Origin: Hyphomicrobiales bacterium | Lineage (GTDB): Bacteria; Pseudomonadota; Alphaproteobacteria; Rhizobiales; Rhizobiaceae | Assembly: GCA_900472485.1 (NCBI GenBank) | Contig: UCII01000002.1 | Location: 186,001 to 250,000 of the forward strand | Direction of reading: 5' to 3' | DNA: 64,000 nt | Shown: one piece after another, positions 36,191 to 48,969 of the stretch | Numbering within the stretch: position 1 is the first letter of the stretch | How the letters are laid out: the number at the start of each line of letters is the position of its first letter | Notes under the pieces: model-generated | What the model saw: only the letters and a program-made list of their open reading frames with translations | What the model was told of the DNA's origin: nothing | Databases searched by the model: none | Position numbers and translations under genes: made by a program

Positions 36191-37318
36191 ATGATCCTGA
36201 GCGAAGACCAGATCCAGATCCGCGACATGGCGCGTGATTTTGCCAGAGAGCGCTTGGCGCCGGGTGCTGCCGAACGCGACGCGAAGAGCCTTTTTCCCCG
36301 CGAGGAATTGAAAGAGATGGGCGAGCTCGGCTTCCTCGGCATGCTCGTGCCCGAAGCCTATGGAGGTTCGGAAACGGGTGCTATCGCTTATGCCGTAGCA
36401 CTTGAGGAAATTGCCGCCGGAGACGGGCCCTGCTCCACCATCATGAGCGTGCACAGCTCCGTCGGCTGCGTGCCGATCCTGAAATACGGCACGGAGGAGC
36501 AGAAGCAGCGCTTCCTGCCGAAACTGGCAAGTGGCGAATGGATCGGCGGCTTTGCCTTGACCGAGCCGCAGGCCGGTTCCGACGCCTCGAACCTGAAGAC
36601 CCGCGCCCGTCGTGACGGCGATCATTATGTCATCGACGGCGCCAAGCAGTTCATTACGTCGGGCAAGAACGGCAATGTCATCATCGTCTTCGCCGTCACC
36701 GACCTCGAGGCGGGCAAGAAAGGCATCTCGGCCTTCATCGTGCCGACCGACACGCCCGGCTACGAAATCGTGCGCGTCGAACACAAGCTCGGTCTCCACT
36801 CGTCCGACACCTGCCAGATCGCCTTTACCGGCATGCGCATTCCGGCCGAAAATCGGCTCGGCGAGGAAGGCGACGGCTACAGGATCGCCCTGTCGAATCT
36901 CGAAGGCGGCCGCATCGGCATCGCTTCGCAATCCGTCGGCATGGCGCGAGCGGCTTTCGAGGCAGCGCGCGACTATGCCCGTGAGCGCACCGCATTCGGC
37001 TCGCCGATCATCGATCATCAGGCGGTTGCTTTCCGGCTTGCCGACATGGCGACGCAGATCGAGGTCGCCCGCCAGATGGTGCTGCACGCGGCACAGCTGA
37101 AGGAAGAGGGGCAGCCCTGCCTTACCGAAGCGTCGATGGCGAAGCTGTTCGCCTCGGAAATGGCCGAAAAGGTCTGCTCCGACGCTATCCAGATCCATGG
37201 CGGCTATGGATACATGGCGGATTATCCGGTGGAGCGCATCTACCGCGACGTCCGCATCTGCCAGATTTACGAGGGGACTAGCGACGTTCAGCGCATCGTT
37301 ATCGCGCGCAACTTATAG
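36191..37318 (+). CDS. acyl-CoA dehydrogenase
   Basis: A 375-aa flavoprotein of the ACAD family. [14 protein letters not shown] is the first signature, and [23 protein letters not shown] the second; the EGTSD near the C-terminus carries the catalytic Glu of the short/branched-chain group. Between thiolase and bkd genes it most likely dehydrogenates 2-methylacyl-CoA esters made by the bkd complex. No enoyl-CoA hydratase gene is present in the operon, so that step must be supplied from elsewhere. Confidence 0.9.
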   Translation: MILSEDQIQIRDMARDFARERLAPGAAERDAKSLFPREELKEMGELGFLGMLVPEAYGGSETGAIAYAVALEEIAAGDGPCSTIMSVHSSVGCVPILKYGTEEQKQRFLPKLASGEWIGGFALTEPQAGSDASNLKTRARRDGDHYVIDGAKQFITSGKNGNVIIVFAVTDLEAGKKGISAFIVPTDTPGYEIVRVEHKLGLHSSDTCQIAFTGMRIPAENRLGEEGDGYRIALSNLEGGRIGIASQSVGMARAAFEAARDYARERTAFGSPIIDHQAVAFRLADMATQIEVARQMVLHAAQLKEEGQPCLTEASMAKLFASEMAEKVCSDAIQIHGGYGYMADYPVERIYRDVRICQIYEGTSDVQRIVIARNL

Positions 37319-38632
<1,314 letters not shown>

Positions 38633-38633
38633 C

Positions 38634-39647
38634 ATGGCAAGAATGACAATGATCGAGGCCGTGCGCAGCGCCATGGACGTCTCGATGGGGCGTGACGACA
38701 ATGTCGTCGTCTTCGGCGAGGACGTCGGCTATTTCGGCGGTGTTTTCCGCGCCACGCAGGGGCTCCAGGCCAAGTATGGCAAGACCCGCTGCTTCGATGC
38801 GCCGATCAACGAATCCGGCATCCTCGGCACTGCAATCGGCATGGCGGCTTACGGCCTCAAACCTTGCGTGGAAATCCAGTTCGCCGATTATATGTACCCC
38901 GCCTATGATCAGATCACTCAGGAAGCCGCACGCATCCGCTACCGCTCCAACGGCGATTTCACCTGCCCGATCGTCGTGCGCATGCCGACCGGCGGCGGCA
39001 TCTTCGGCGGGCAGACGCATAGCCAGAGCCCGGAAGCGCTGTTTACCCATGTCTGCGGATTGAAGGTGATCGTGCCGTCCAATCCCTACGACGCCAAAGG
39101 CCTGCTGATCGCGGCGATAGAGGACCCGGATCCGGTGATGTTCCTCGAACCGAAGCGGCTCTATAACGGCCCCTTCGACGGTCATCACGATAGGCCGGTG
39201 ACGCCCTGGTCGAAACATGACCTCGGCGAGGTTCCGGAAGGGCATTACACGATCCCGATCGGCAAGGCGGAAATCCGCCAGCCGGGCAGTGCCGTCACGG
39301 TGGTCGCCTATGGCACGATGGTGCATGTGGCGCTTGCTGCGGCCGAGGAGACGGGCATCGATGCCGAGGTGATCGATCTGCGCAGCCTTCTGCCGCTCGA
39401 CCTCGATACAATCGTCCAGTCGGTGAAGAAGACCGGCCGCTGTGTCGTCGTGCACGAGGCGACGCTCACCTCCGGTTTCGGCGCGGAAGTCGCTTCGCTG
39501 GTTCAGGAGCACTGCTTCTATAGTCTCGAGGCGCCGATCGTGCGCGTGACCGGCTGGGATACGCCCTATCCGCACGCACAGGAATGGGACTATTTCCCCG
39601 GTCCCGCCCGCGTCGGCCGGGCGCTGAAAGAAGTGATGGAGGGCTGA
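38634..39647 (+). CDS. bkdA2: branched-chain 2-oxoacid dehydrogenase E1 beta
   Basis: A 337-aa transketolase-like subunit (ARMTMIEAVRSAMDVSMGRD). The family landmarks are FGEDVGYFGGVFRAT, the thiamine-contact region around FDAPINESGILG and the C-terminal transketolase_C block with DLRSLLPLDLDTI and HEATLTSGFGAEVAS. The ATG at 38634 is one base after the bkdA1 stop. It pairs with BkdA1 in an alpha2-beta2 E1. Confidence 0.93.
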   Translation: MARMTMIEAVRSAMDVSMGRDDNVVVFGEDVGYFGGVFRATQGLQAKYGKTRCFDAPINESGILGTAIGMAAYGLKPCVEIQFADYMYPAYDQITQEAARIRYRSNGDFTCPIVVRMPTGGGIFGGQTHSQSPEALFTHVCGLKVIVPSNPYDAKGLLIAAIEDPDPVMFLEPKRLYNGPFDGHHDRPVTPWSKHDLGEVPEGHYTIPIGKAEIRQPGSAVTVVAYGTMVHVALAAAEETGIDAEVIDLRSLLPLDLDTIVQSVKKTGRCVVVHEATLTSGFGAEVASLVQEHCFYSLEAPIVRVTGWDTPYPHAQEWDYFPGPARVGRALKEVMEG

Positions 39648-39649
39648 GG

Positions 39650-40954
39650 ATGGGTGAATTCGTCATCAAGATGCCCGATGTGGGTGAAGGCGTGGCCGAG
39701 GCCGAACTGGTCGAATGGCATGTCAAGCCGGGCGATCCGGTGCGTGAGGACATGATCCTTGCTGCCGTCATGACCGACAAGGCGACGGTGGAAATCCCTT
39801 CTCCGGTCGAAGGCGTCGTGCTCTGGCTTGGTGCCGATGTAGGCGATACGGTCGCCGTCAAGGCGCCGCTGCTGCGCATTGAGGTTGCCGGCGAGGGTGG
39901 GAATACAGCCGAAAAGGCTCCGACCCACGATGCCGAGCCACTCGTGAAAGTCGAGCCAGTTCAAGGCAAACCTGTGGAAGCCAAACCGACGGCACCGTCT
40001 CCGGCGAAACCGGTCATCGAAGCCAAAAACATCGAGCCAGAAAGAGTGGCCGAGCGCCCCGCCGCTCGCGAGCCGGTGGAGCGACCGCTGGCATCCCCTG
40101 CCGTGCGCTTGCGGGCTCAAGAGGCCGGCGTCGACCTGCGCCAGGTGATCGGTACGGGTCCGGCCGGTCGCATTACCCATGAAGACCTCGATCAGTTCGT
40201 TGCGCGCGGCGCTCAGCCCGCTCCCGTTGCGCAAACCGGGCTTGCCCGAAAGACCGCCACCGAAGAGATCAAGGTGACCGGCTTGCGTCGCCGCATCGCC
40301 GAAAAGATGCGTCTTGCCAGCTCGCGCATCCCCCATATCACCTATGTCGAGGAGGTGGATGTCACCGACCTCGAGGATCTGCGCGCGACGATGAATGCCG
40401 GCCGCAAGCCGGATCAGCCGAAGCTGACCATCCTCCCCTTTCTGATGCGGGCGCTGGTCAAGACGATCGGCGAGCAGCCGGGCGTCAATGCCACCTTTGA
40501 CGACGATGCCGGCGTCGTCACCCGCTATAGTGCCGTTCATATCGGCATCGCCACGCAGACGCCGTCGGGCCTCACCGTGCCGGTCGTGCGGCATGCGGAG
40601 GCCCGGTCGATCTGGGACGTTGCTGCCGAGCTTGCGCGTCTTGCTGAGGCCGCCCGCAATGGCACCGCTGCGCGCGAGGAGCTTTCCGGCTCCACGATCA
40701 CCATCAGCTCGCTCGGCGCGCTTGGCGGCATCGTCACGACGCCGATCATCAACCATCCGGAAGTCGCGATCGTCGGCGTGAACAAGATCGTGACCCGGCC
40801 CATCTGGGACGGCACTCAATTCATCCCGCGCAAGATCATGAACCTGTCGTCGAGCTTCGATCATCGCATCGTCGACGGCTGGGACGCAGCGGTCTTCGTA
40901 CAGCGGATCAAGGCCCTGCTGGAAACCCCTGCGCTGATCTTCATCGAAGGTTGA
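39650..40954 (+). CDS. bkdB: branched-chain 2-oxoacid dehydrogenase E2 (lipoyl acyltransferase)
   Basis: A 434-aa E2: one lipoyl domain with the attachment Lys44 (MTDKATVEI), a Pro/Ala/Glu-rich linker (about 88-145), the E1/E3-binding domain ([18 protein letters not shown], about 147-183), and the catalytic domain ending with the active-site HRIVDGWDA. It moves the branched acyl group from lipoate to CoA. Starts 2 nt after bkdA2. Confidence 0.93.
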   Translation: MGEFVIKMPDVGEGVAEAELVEWHVKPGDPVREDMILAAVMTDKATVEIPSPVEGVVLWLGADVGDTVAVKAPLLRIEVAGEGGNTAEKAPTHDAEPLVKVEPVQGKPVEAKPTAPSPAKPVIEAKNIEPERVAERPAAREPVERPLASPAVRLRAQEAGVDLRQVIGTGPAGRITHEDLDQFVARGAQPAPVAQTGLARKTATEEIKVTGLRRRIAEKMRLASSRIPHITYVEEVDVTDLEDLRATMNAGRKPDQPKLTILPFLMRALVKTIGEQPGVNATFDDDAGVVTRYSAVHIGIATQTPSGLTVPVVRHAEARSIWDVAAELARLAEAARNGTAAREELSGSTITISSLGALGGIVTTPIINHPEVAIVGVNKIVTRPIWDGTQFIPRKIMNLSSSFDHRIVDGWDAAVFVQRIKALLETPALIFIEG

Positions 40955-40958
40955 TGAC

Positions 40959-42347
<1,389 letters not shown>

Positions 42348-42368
42348 GCCGGCGTCAGGTGGCAATAG

Positions 42369-42917
42369 TCATTTTTCCGGAGATTTCGGCGACCAAAGGA
42401 CGGTTTCGGCCGTCTTTTCGTAGGCCATGCCCTCCGGATAGCTGATGACCTCCAATTGCAAGCCCCAGGGGGACTGGAAATAGAGGATGCTTTGTCCGGC
42501 ATTCGGTCCCTCGCTGATGGGGAGCGGTCCGAGGCGGGTCGTGATGTCTTGTGCATCGAGGTAGGCCTTGGCCGCCTGAATGTCTTCGACGTAAAGTCCG
42601 ACATGGAAGGCCCCAATGTCGCTGTTCTTTTGTTCAAGGCGACGTTGGTCCGGTGCTTCATATTCGAAGAGCTCCAGGTTGGAGCCGTGGCCGATGCGGA
42701 TAAGCGCCGCACGCCTGATGCGGGCGCGTGGATGAGTGCCCAGCGCATGCTGCATGAAATCGCCGTCATCGTCACCGATCGGGCCGAAGGTATAGGCATG
42801 CTTGCAACCGAGTATCCGGACGAAGAAGTCGAGTGCCTCGTCAAGATCGGGAACGGTGATGCCCGTATGGTCCTGACCCAGGAGGCCAGGCAATCCCAGG
42901 CTTGCGGCATTTGTCAT
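42369..42917 (-). CDS. VOC (glyoxalase/dioxygenase fold) protein
   Basis: A 182-aa two-module VOC protein. The four candidate metal ligands are His in DHTGITVPDL, Glu in NLELFEYEAP, His in AFHVGLYVED and Glu in LQLEVISYPEG. The reaction is not predictable: the fold covers glyoxalases, dioxygenases and epimerases such as methylmalonyl-CoA epimerase, which would suit the neighbouring branched-chain operon, but the sequence alone does not show that. Cytoplasmic, single gene. Confidence 0.8.
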   Translation of the reverse strand: MTNAASLGLPGLLGQDHTGITVPDLDEALDFFVRILGCKHAYTFGPIGDDDGDFMQHALGTHPRARIRRAALIRIGHGSNLELFEYEAPDQRRLEQKNSDIGAFHVGLYVEDIQAAKAYLDAQDITTRLGPLPISEGPNAGQSILYFQSPWGLQLEVISYPEGMAYEKTAETVLWSPKSPEK

Positions 42918-43189
42918 GTGATCTCCCCTTCAACACTCCCAGGGCGAACCGCCGCTTGTGTGGTTCTGTGAGCCTGGCCGTGCGTTCACCGCTATTTTCT
43001 ACCGAAAGCCCCGGTTCGCAAGTCACGCGATCGATGTTGGTTGCGTCGAGCTTACCCTATGTCAGAATTCAGCCGAACAGGGTTGCCCTCAAAACCTCGG
43101 GACACTCTGTCGCAGGCAGCGAAACATTGCCGATTCCGCAATGGCCGGCATACGATTGGAGCAGGCATTTGCTTGGGGGAGCGCAAACG

Positions 43190-44389
43190 GTGGCAGTCGA
43201 TTTCAATTCGGAACTTCACGCGCGGCCATCGATCTATTTTTCGGGTCCGGCGCTGGTCGAGCATATAGCCCTGTCGAGCACATCACCGTCGACTTCCGAC
43301 CTGAGCCACCGCGTCGTCGTTGCCGAGGACGCAATCGAAGGTCCTCGGACACAGGTCGAGTTTCACACCGAATTTGTCACCGTCACCCGGGTTACGCCTC
43401 TTGAGGCCGAACTCTCGGCCTGGCCAGCAGGTTCGCTGTCGATCGATGAGGCGGCGCGGCTCGCCGGCCTGACCGACTGGTCGTTCATTTGCCGATTGGA
43501 AATTCTCATTTGCGGATCGGCGCCGAGCGAACTTGGACCTCTCCTTTCGGCGCTTCAATTCGGCGATACGGCCGCGTCCACGATTGGCGGCGGAGCCGCA
43601 CTCGTTTGCTCGGATTTTCGCGTCGGAGACAACGGCACCAGCCGTACGATCCTTTTCAACCATGACCTCAATGCATATCGGCTCGGCCGCATGGTTCGCA
43701 GGGTCTATGAAATCGAGACCTACCGCGTCATGGCGCTTTTGGGCTTTCCGGAGGCACGGCGGCTTGGTCCTGTTCTTGGCGGCTACGACCGGAAGCTTGT
43801 CGAATTGACCAATCGCCACGTATCGACCTCTGCCGAAGACCATAAGCGACTGCTCGATGAGATTTCTCAGCTTTCCGCAGAGGTGATCTCCGCGGCGGCA
43901 CAGACGCGCAATCGTTTTGGCGCAACGGCAGCCTATGCCAAGATCGTCGAGGAACGTATCGCGGAGCTGCGGGAGACCCATGTCCCAGGTTTCCAGCGTT
44001 TCGGGGTTTTCGTCGCGCGCCGCTTCAAACCGGCGGTCAGAAGTTGCGAGGCGACCGCATTGCGCCTTGAGCAGCTGTCGCATGCGACCATGCATCTGAT
44101 CGACCTGCTCCAGACCCGCATCCAGGTGGAGATCGAGGTCCAGAACGCCGTTCAGATCCAGGCCATGGCCGAGCGCGCCGAAACCCAGGTCAAAATTCAG
44201 CGGGCGGTCGAGGGCCTCTCGATCATTGCCATCAGCTACTACCTTCTGAGCCTGATCAAAGTCGCGATCGAGACGGCGGATCATGCCGGCCTTCACATCA
44301 ATCCAATCTACATGCTGATCTCCATTCCCGTGGTGATCGGAGCGGTTGCACTTGCGATCCTGAGGGTCAGGCACGCGCTGAAATCCTGA
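43190..44389 (+). CDS. DUF3422 family membrane protein
   Basis: A 399-aa protein of a proteobacterial family without known function. It starts with the family phrase NSELHARPSIYFSGPALVEHI, has a long helical region (about 255-370) with likely coiled coil, and two C-terminal membrane helices (SIIAISYYLLSLIKVAI and MLISIPVVIGAVALAIL). I start it at GTG 43190, which has GGGGGAG at the right distance and puts ELHARP near the N-terminus as in relatives; ATG 43034 or 42902 would add residues without a ribosome site. Probably an inner-membrane protein with its helical part in the cytoplasm. Confidence 0.78.
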   Translation: MAVDFNSELHARPSIYFSGPALVEHIALSSTSPSTSDLSHRVVVAEDAIEGPRTQVEFHTEFVTVTRVTPLEAELSAWPAGSLSIDEAARLAGLTDWSFICRLEILICGSAPSELGPLLSALQFGDTAASTIGGGAALVCSDFRVGDNGTSRTILFNHDLNAYRLGRMVRRVYEIETYRVMALLGFPEARRLGPVLGGYDRKLVELTNRHVSTSAEDHKRLLDEISQLSAEVISAAAQTRNRFGATAAYAKIVEERIAELRETHVPGFQRFGVFVARRFKPAVRSCEATALRLEQLSHATMHLIDLLQTRIQVEIEVQNAVQIQAMAERAETQVKIQRAVEGLSIIAISYYLLSLIKVAIETADHAGLHINPIYMLISIPVVIGAVALAILRVRHALKS

Positions 44390-44608
44390 AGTCCTTTTGA
44401 ACGCAGCGCACAGCAACTGCTGCCTGCGCCAGCACAAATACGAAATCCCATACGCCTGGCGATCCGCCAAGCGCGCCATGCTGACATGACCTCACTTGGC
44501 TATCAGTCTTGGGAGGCGCACTTATAATTGTAATGAAACAATATACAGATTGACATGATCCATTGTCTCTTTCACGCTGATGTCATGAACATCCAGCGCG
44601 AGAAAGAG

Positions 44609-44665
44609 ATGAAGTTCGTAATGACGCCGGTTGCATCATGGGCAAGGCATCGGTGTGCGCCATGA
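44609..44665 (+). CDS. 18-codon upstream ORF coupled to eutB
   Basis: An ATG at 44609 behind GAGAAAGAG opens an 18-codon frame (MKFVMTPVASWARHRCAP) whose stop TGA overlaps the proposed eutB ATG at 44662 (ATGA). This is the arrangement of a translational leader. It may be chance; no conservation can be tested here. Confidence 0.3.
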   Translation: MKFVMTPVASWARHRCAP

Positions 44666-45648
44666 CAATGATGGTGACACTGCAGGATATAGAAGCAGCG
44701 CGGCGGCGCATTGCGCCAAACGTGCTGCGCACGCCGTTGCGGCTCTCGCAAGCTCTGTCTCAGCGGACAAGCGTTCCGGTTCATCTCAAGCTGGAAAACC
44801 ATCAGCATACGGGCAGTTTCAAACTTCGCGGCGCCACGAATGCGCTTTTGTGCCTGGACGAAAAGGCGCGTTCGCGCGGACTGGTGACGGCGTCGACCGG
44901 CAATCACGGCAGGGCGGTTGCCCATGCTGCCAAGGCGCTGGGCGCTCGCGCGACCATCTGCCTGTCTGCACTTGTTCCCGCCAACAAGGTCGAGGCTATC
45001 CGGAATCTTGGGGCTGATATTCGTATTGTCGGGCATTCGCAGGATGATGCGATGCTGGAGGTGGAGCGCCTCGTCCGTGAGGAGGGCATGTGTTTCATTC
45101 CCCCGTTTGATAATGCCGATGTCATTGCAGGCCAAGGCACGCTCGGGCTTGAGGTCGCGGATGATCTGCCGGAGACCGCGCTTGTCCTTGTACCGCTCTC
45201 GGGCGGTGGGCTGGCCTCGGGTGTTGCGGCTGCGATCAAGAGCCGTCTGCCGAATGCCAAAATCATTGGTGTGTCGATGGAGCGTGGCGCGGCGATGGCG
45301 GCAAGCCTTGCGGTCGGCCGGCCGACGGATGTGCAGGAGGTGGAGACCTTGGCGGATTCGCTGGGCGGCGGCATTGGGCTTGATAACCGCCTGACGTTCC
45401 GAATGTGCCTGGCGCTTCTCGATGATGTCATCCTACTCAGCGAGGAGGAGATCGCGGCCGGCATTCGCCATGCGGCCTTGATCGAGGGATTGACCGTCGA
45501 AGGGGCGGGCGCCGTCGGGATAGCGGCCCTGCTCGCCGGCAAGATCAAGCCCGATGGGCCGACTGTCGTTATCGTGTCCGGAGGCAATATCGATCCGGCG
45601 ACCCATCGGGCAATCGTGAGTGGTCCCGATAGGGGAGTGGCGCCATGA
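44662..45648 (+). CDS. eutB: PLP-dependent dehydratase of hydroxyectoine use
   Basis: A 328-aa fold-type II PLP enzyme of the threonine dehydratase family. Lys54 in HTGSFKLRGATN binds the cofactor, STGNHGRAVAH contacts the phosphate/substrate, and LSGGGLASGVAAA is the phosphate loop. In ectoine loci this gene is EutB, proposed to dehydrate the hydroxylated diaminobutyrate made from hydroxyectoine. I chose ATG 44662; ATG 44638 adds eight residues and neither has a strong ribosome site. It overlaps eutC by 4 nt. Confidence 0.85.
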   Translation: MTMMVTLQDIEAARRRIAPNVLRTPLRLSQALSQRTSVPVHLKLENHQHTGSFKLRGATNALLCLDEKARSRGLVTASTGNHGRAVAHAAKALGARATICLSALVPANKVEAIRNLGADIRIVGHSQDDAMLEVERLVREEGMCFIPPFDNADVIAGQGTLGLEVADDLPETALVLVPLSGGGLASGVAAAIKSRLPNAKIIGVSMERGAAMAASLAVGRPTDVQEVETLADSLGGGIGLDNRLTFRMCLALLDDVILLSEEEIAAGIRHAALIEGLTVEGAGAVGIAALLAGKIKPDGPTVVIVSGGNIDPATHRAIVSGPDRGVAP

Positions 45649-46661
45649 CCCGCGTGCTGATCCTGACGGAAACAGATCTTCGCAAGATCGTTCAGCTCGA
45701 TAGCGATGCCGTCGATTGCGTCGAGCAGGCTTTTGCGGCACTGGCGACAAAGGCCGTGGAAATGCCGCCGATCATGCGGCTCGATATTCCCGCCCATCGC
45801 GGCGAGGTCGACGTGAAGACGGCCTATGTTCCCGATCTCGGCAGTTTCGCGATCAAGGTAAGCCCCGGCTTTTTCGATAATCCATCACTTGGGTTGCCAA
45901 GCACCAACGGGCTGATGATGCTGCTGTCGGCGCACACCGGTCTGGTCGAGGCACTCCTGCTCGACAATGGCTATCTGACGGATGTACGCACCGCCGGCGC
46001 GGGTGCCGTTGCCGCGCGACACCTGTCCCGCCCGGATAGCCGGATCGCAACGATTTTCGGCGCTGGTATGCAGGCCCGTCTGCAATTGCATGCACTCACG
46101 CTCGTCCGACCGATCGAGGCGGCGCGGATCTGGGCGAGGGATCTGGAAAAGGCCGAAAGACTTGCTTCGGAGTTGGCGGCCGAACTCGGCCTTTCCGTGA
46201 CGGCGGAAGCCGATGCCGAAACCGCTTGTCGCGACGCTGATATCATCGTGACGACGACGCCCTCCGACAAGCCGATCCTCAAAGCCGCGTGGCTGCAGCC
46301 GGGCCAGCACGTCACCGCTATGGGTTCCGACGCCGAACACAAGAACGAGATCGACCCGGCCGCTGTTTCGAAAGCCACGCCTTACGTTGCCGACAGCCTG
46401 AAGCAGACGCGGCGGCTGGGTGAGCTTCACCATGCGATCGCCGCGGGACTGGTGAGCGAGACGGCGGATTTCCCCGAACTTGGCGCCATTGTTGCCGGCC
46501 GGGCGGCAGGCCGCCGGTCGCCCGAGGCGATCACCTTTTGCGATCTGACCGGGACCGGCGTCCAGGATACCGCCATTGCCACGCTTGCCCATCGCCGCGC
46601 CGTCTCGGCCGGCGCGGGCCAAGCGATCGAAACGACAAAAGCATCAGGAGACCCAGCGTGA
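45645..46661 (+). CDS. eutC: ornithine cyclodeaminase/alanine dehydrogenase-like EutC
   Basis: A 338-aa protein of the ornithine cyclodeaminase/mu-crystallin family. The NAD motif is IFGAGMQARLQLHAL, preceded by the typical DNGYLTDVRTAGAGAVAARHL and followed by IVTTTPSDKPIL. In ectoine clusters EutC follows EutB and is thought to complete conversion of the hydroxyectoine-derived intermediate. Start and stop overlap eutB and eutD (the stop TGA lies inside GTGA). Confidence 0.87.
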   Translation: MTRVLILTETDLRKIVQLDSDAVDCVEQAFAALATKAVEMPPIMRLDIPAHRGEVDVKTAYVPDLGSFAIKVSPGFFDNPSLGLPSTNGLMMLLSAHTGLVEALLLDNGYLTDVRTAGAGAVAARHLSRPDSRIATIFGAGMQARLQLHALTLVRPIEAARIWARDLEKAERLASELAAELGLSVTAEADAETACRDADIIVTTTPSDKPILKAAWLQPGQHVTAMGSDAEHKNEIDPAAVSKATPYVADSLKQTRRLGELHHAIAAGLVSETADFPELGAIVAGRAAGRRSPEAITFCDLTGTGVQDTAIATLAHRRAVSAGAGQAIETTKASGDPA

Positions 46662-47836
46662 GCGAGCCAACCCTCAACTTCACCCGCGCCGAATATGCCG
46701 AGCGGCTCGAAAAGACACGCCGCGCCATGGAAAAAGCCGGTGTCGATCTCGTCATCGTCACGGATCCCTCCAACATGCACTGGCTTACCGGTTATGACGG
46801 TTGGTCCTTTTACGTGCATCAATGCGTCCTGGTGCCAGGGTCCGGCGAGCCGATCTGGTACGGCCGCGGCCAGGATGCCAATGGCGCCAAGCGCACGGCC
46901 TATCTCGCCCATGACAATATCATCGGCTATCCGGATCACTACGTGCAGTCCAACGAGCGCCATCCGATGGATCTGCTCTCGAAGATCATTGAGGAGCGCG
47001 GCTGGGCCAATGCCTCGATCGCCGTCGAGATGGACAATTACTGGTTCACCGCCGCGGCCTATGCCTCGCTCGTCAAGCACTTGCCGAATGCGCGCTTCAA
47101 GGATGCGAGAGGGCTCGTGAACTGGCAGCGTGCCGTCAAGAGCAAGACCGAGCTCGACTATATGCGCAAGGCGGGCCGCATCGTCGAGGCCATGCACCAG
47201 CGGATCGTCGAGAAAGTCGAGCCGGGCATCCGCAAGTCCGATCTGGTCGCCGAAATCTACGATGCCGGCATTCGCGGCGTCGATGGCTTCGGCGGAGATT
47301 ATGCCGCAATCGTTCCCCTGCTGCCCTCGGGCGCCGATGCCTCTGCTCCGCATCTGACCTGGGACGACAAGCCGATGAAAAGCGGCGAGGGCACCTTTTT
47401 CGAGATCGCCGGCTGCTACCGCCGCTATCATTGCCCGCTGTCGCGAACCGTCTTCCTCGGCAAGCCGACACAGGCCTTTCTCGACGCGGAGAAGGCGACG
47501 CTCGAGGGCATGGAGGCCGGCCTTGCCGCCGCAAAGCCAGGCAACGTCTGCGAGGATATCGCCAATGCCTTCTTTGCAGTTCTGAAGAAATACGGGATCG
47601 TCAAGGATAACCGCACTGGCTATCCGATCGGCCTTTCCTATCCGCCGGATTGGGGTGAACGCACCATGAGCCTGCGCCCCGGCGATCGCACCGAATTGCT
47701 CCCGGGCATGACCTTTCATTTCATGACCGGCCTCTGGCTGGAGGATATGGGCATGGAAATCACCGAAAGCATCGTCATCACCGAGAGTGGCGTCGAGTGC
47801 CTCTCGAACGTTCCTCGGCGGCTTGTCGTGAAGTGA
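46658..47836 (+). CDS. eutD: ectoine hydrolase
   Basis: A 392-aa creatinase/aminopeptidase-fold (M24) protein, also called DoeA. It opens the ectoine ring to N-alpha- or N-gamma-acetyl diaminobutyrate. Recognisable blocks are DPSNMHWLTGYDGWSFYVHQ in the N-terminal domain and EIAGCYRRYHCPLSRTVF in the catalytic domain, where the usual M24 metal ligands are not conserved, as known for this family. The start is GTG 46658 with AGGAG seven bases upstream; it overlaps the eutC stop. It functions with the deacetylase encoded next. Confidence 0.9.
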   Translation: MSEPTLNFTRAEYAERLEKTRRAMEKAGVDLVIVTDPSNMHWLTGYDGWSFYVHQCVLVPGSGEPIWYGRGQDANGAKRTAYLAHDNIIGYPDHYVQSNERHPMDLLSKIIEERGWANASIAVEMDNYWFTAAAYASLVKHLPNARFKDARGLVNWQRAVKSKTELDYMRKAGRIVEAMHQRIVEKVEPGIRKSDLVAEIYDAGIRGVDGFGGDYAAIVPLLPSGADASAPHLTWDDKPMKSGEGTFFEIAGCYRRYHCPLSRTVFLGKPTQAFLDAEKATLEGMEAGLAAAKPGNVCEDIANAFFAVLKKYGIVKDNRTGYPIGLSYPPDWGERTMSLRPGDRTELLPGMTFHFMTGLWLEDMGMEITESIVITESGVECLSNVPRRLVVK

Positions 47837-47845
47837 TGGCCTGAG

Positions 47846-48865
47846 ATGAACAGCATGAGCATATCCAAACGTCCATCGCCGATCACGCCGACAGTCGATT
47901 TCGATCGCGACGGCATCCAGCACGGCCACCTGCGGCTGCCCTGGTCGCGCGACGATTCCGCCTGGGGTTCGATCATGATCCCGATCTGCGTCATCCGAAA
48001 CGGCGAGGGACCGACGGCGCTTTTGACCGGCGCCAATCATGGCGATGAATATGAAGGCCCCGTTGCGCTTTTCGATCTCGCCCGCACGCTGAAGCCGGAG
48101 GAGATCAAGGGGAGGATCATCATCGTTCCGGCGATGAACTACCCTGCCTTCCGCGCAGCAACGCGCACCTCGCCGATCGACAAAGGTAACCTCAATCGGA
48201 GTTTTCCCGGCCGGCCTGATGGCAGCGTGACCGAGAAGATCGCCGACTATTTTACCCGTTACCTGTTGCCGCTTGCCGATATCGTGCTCGATTTTCATTC
48301 GGGCGGCCGGACGCTTGATTTCCTCCCCTATGCAGCAGCGCACGCTCTGCCGGACAAGGGGCAGGAAAAAGCCTGCTTCGATGGCATTGCCGCGTTCTCC
48401 GCGCCCTATTCCATGCGGATGATCGAGATCGATGCCGTCGGCATGTACGACACCACGGCCGAAGAGATGGGCAAGGTCTTTGTGACCACGGAGCTTTCGG
48501 GCGGTGGAACCATATCGGCGCGCACGGCTTCCATTGCCAAGCGCGGTGTTTTGAATGTCCTGAAGCACGCCGGAATTGTCCCCGGTGCGCCGGAGGTCGA
48601 AGCGACGCAATGGCTCGACATGCCATCGTCGGATTGCTTCATCTTTTCCGAGGCCGACGGCCTTTTCGAACCGCTCAAGGATCTGGGTGAAATGGTTTCG
48701 CGAGGAGAGATCATCGCCCGTATCCATCCGATCGGCCGCACCGGATCCGAGCTCTTTGACTATCGGGCGGCGCTGGATGGTGTTCTCGCCGCCCGTCATT
48801 TTCCCGGCCTCATCAAGACTGGGGATTGCCTGGCCGTCGTCGCAACATTGACGGAGGCTCCTTGA
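47846..48865 (+). CDS. eutE: N-acetyl diaminobutyrate deacetylase
   Basis: A 339-aa zinc enzyme of the AstE/AspA deacylase family, also called DoeB. Zn ligands are His65 and Glu68 (NHGDEYEG) and His151 (LDFHSGG). It removes acetate from the acetylated diaminobutyrate made by EutD, giving L-2,4-diaminobutyrate for the DoeD transaminase. It starts 9 nt after eutD. Confidence 0.9.
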   Translation: MNSMSISKRPSPITPTVDFDRDGIQHGHLRLPWSRDDSAWGSIMIPICVIRNGEGPTALLTGANHGDEYEGPVALFDLARTLKPEEIKGRIIIVPAMNYPAFRAATRTSPIDKGNLNRSFPGRPDGSVTEKIADYFTRYLLPLADIVLDFHSGGRTLDFLPYAAAHALPDKGQEKACFDGIAAFSAPYSMRMIEIDAVGMYDTTAEEMGKVFVTTELSGGGTISARTASIAKRGVLNVLKHAGIVPGAPEVEATQWLDMPSSDCFIFSEADGLFEPLKDLGEMVSRGEIIARIHPIGRTGSELFDYRAALDGVLAARHFPGLIKTGDCLAVVATLTEAP

Positions 48866-48868
48866 ATT

Positions 48869-48889
48869 GCCGCGCCGCCACGGCGCGGC
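48869..48889. other. GC-rich hairpin between eutE and ehuB
   Basis: Arms of nine bases, GCCGCGCCG and CGGCGCGGC, around a CCA loop. No T-run follows, so it is not a classical terminator; it may set the boundary between the catabolic and transport parts of the mRNA. Confidence 0.4.
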
Positions 48890-48969
48890 GCGGATCACCA
48901 CCCCGTTAATGGCAAAGATCCGGAAAACCGGGCGGCCGATAACGGATTTCAACCACAGAGGAGTGAACC

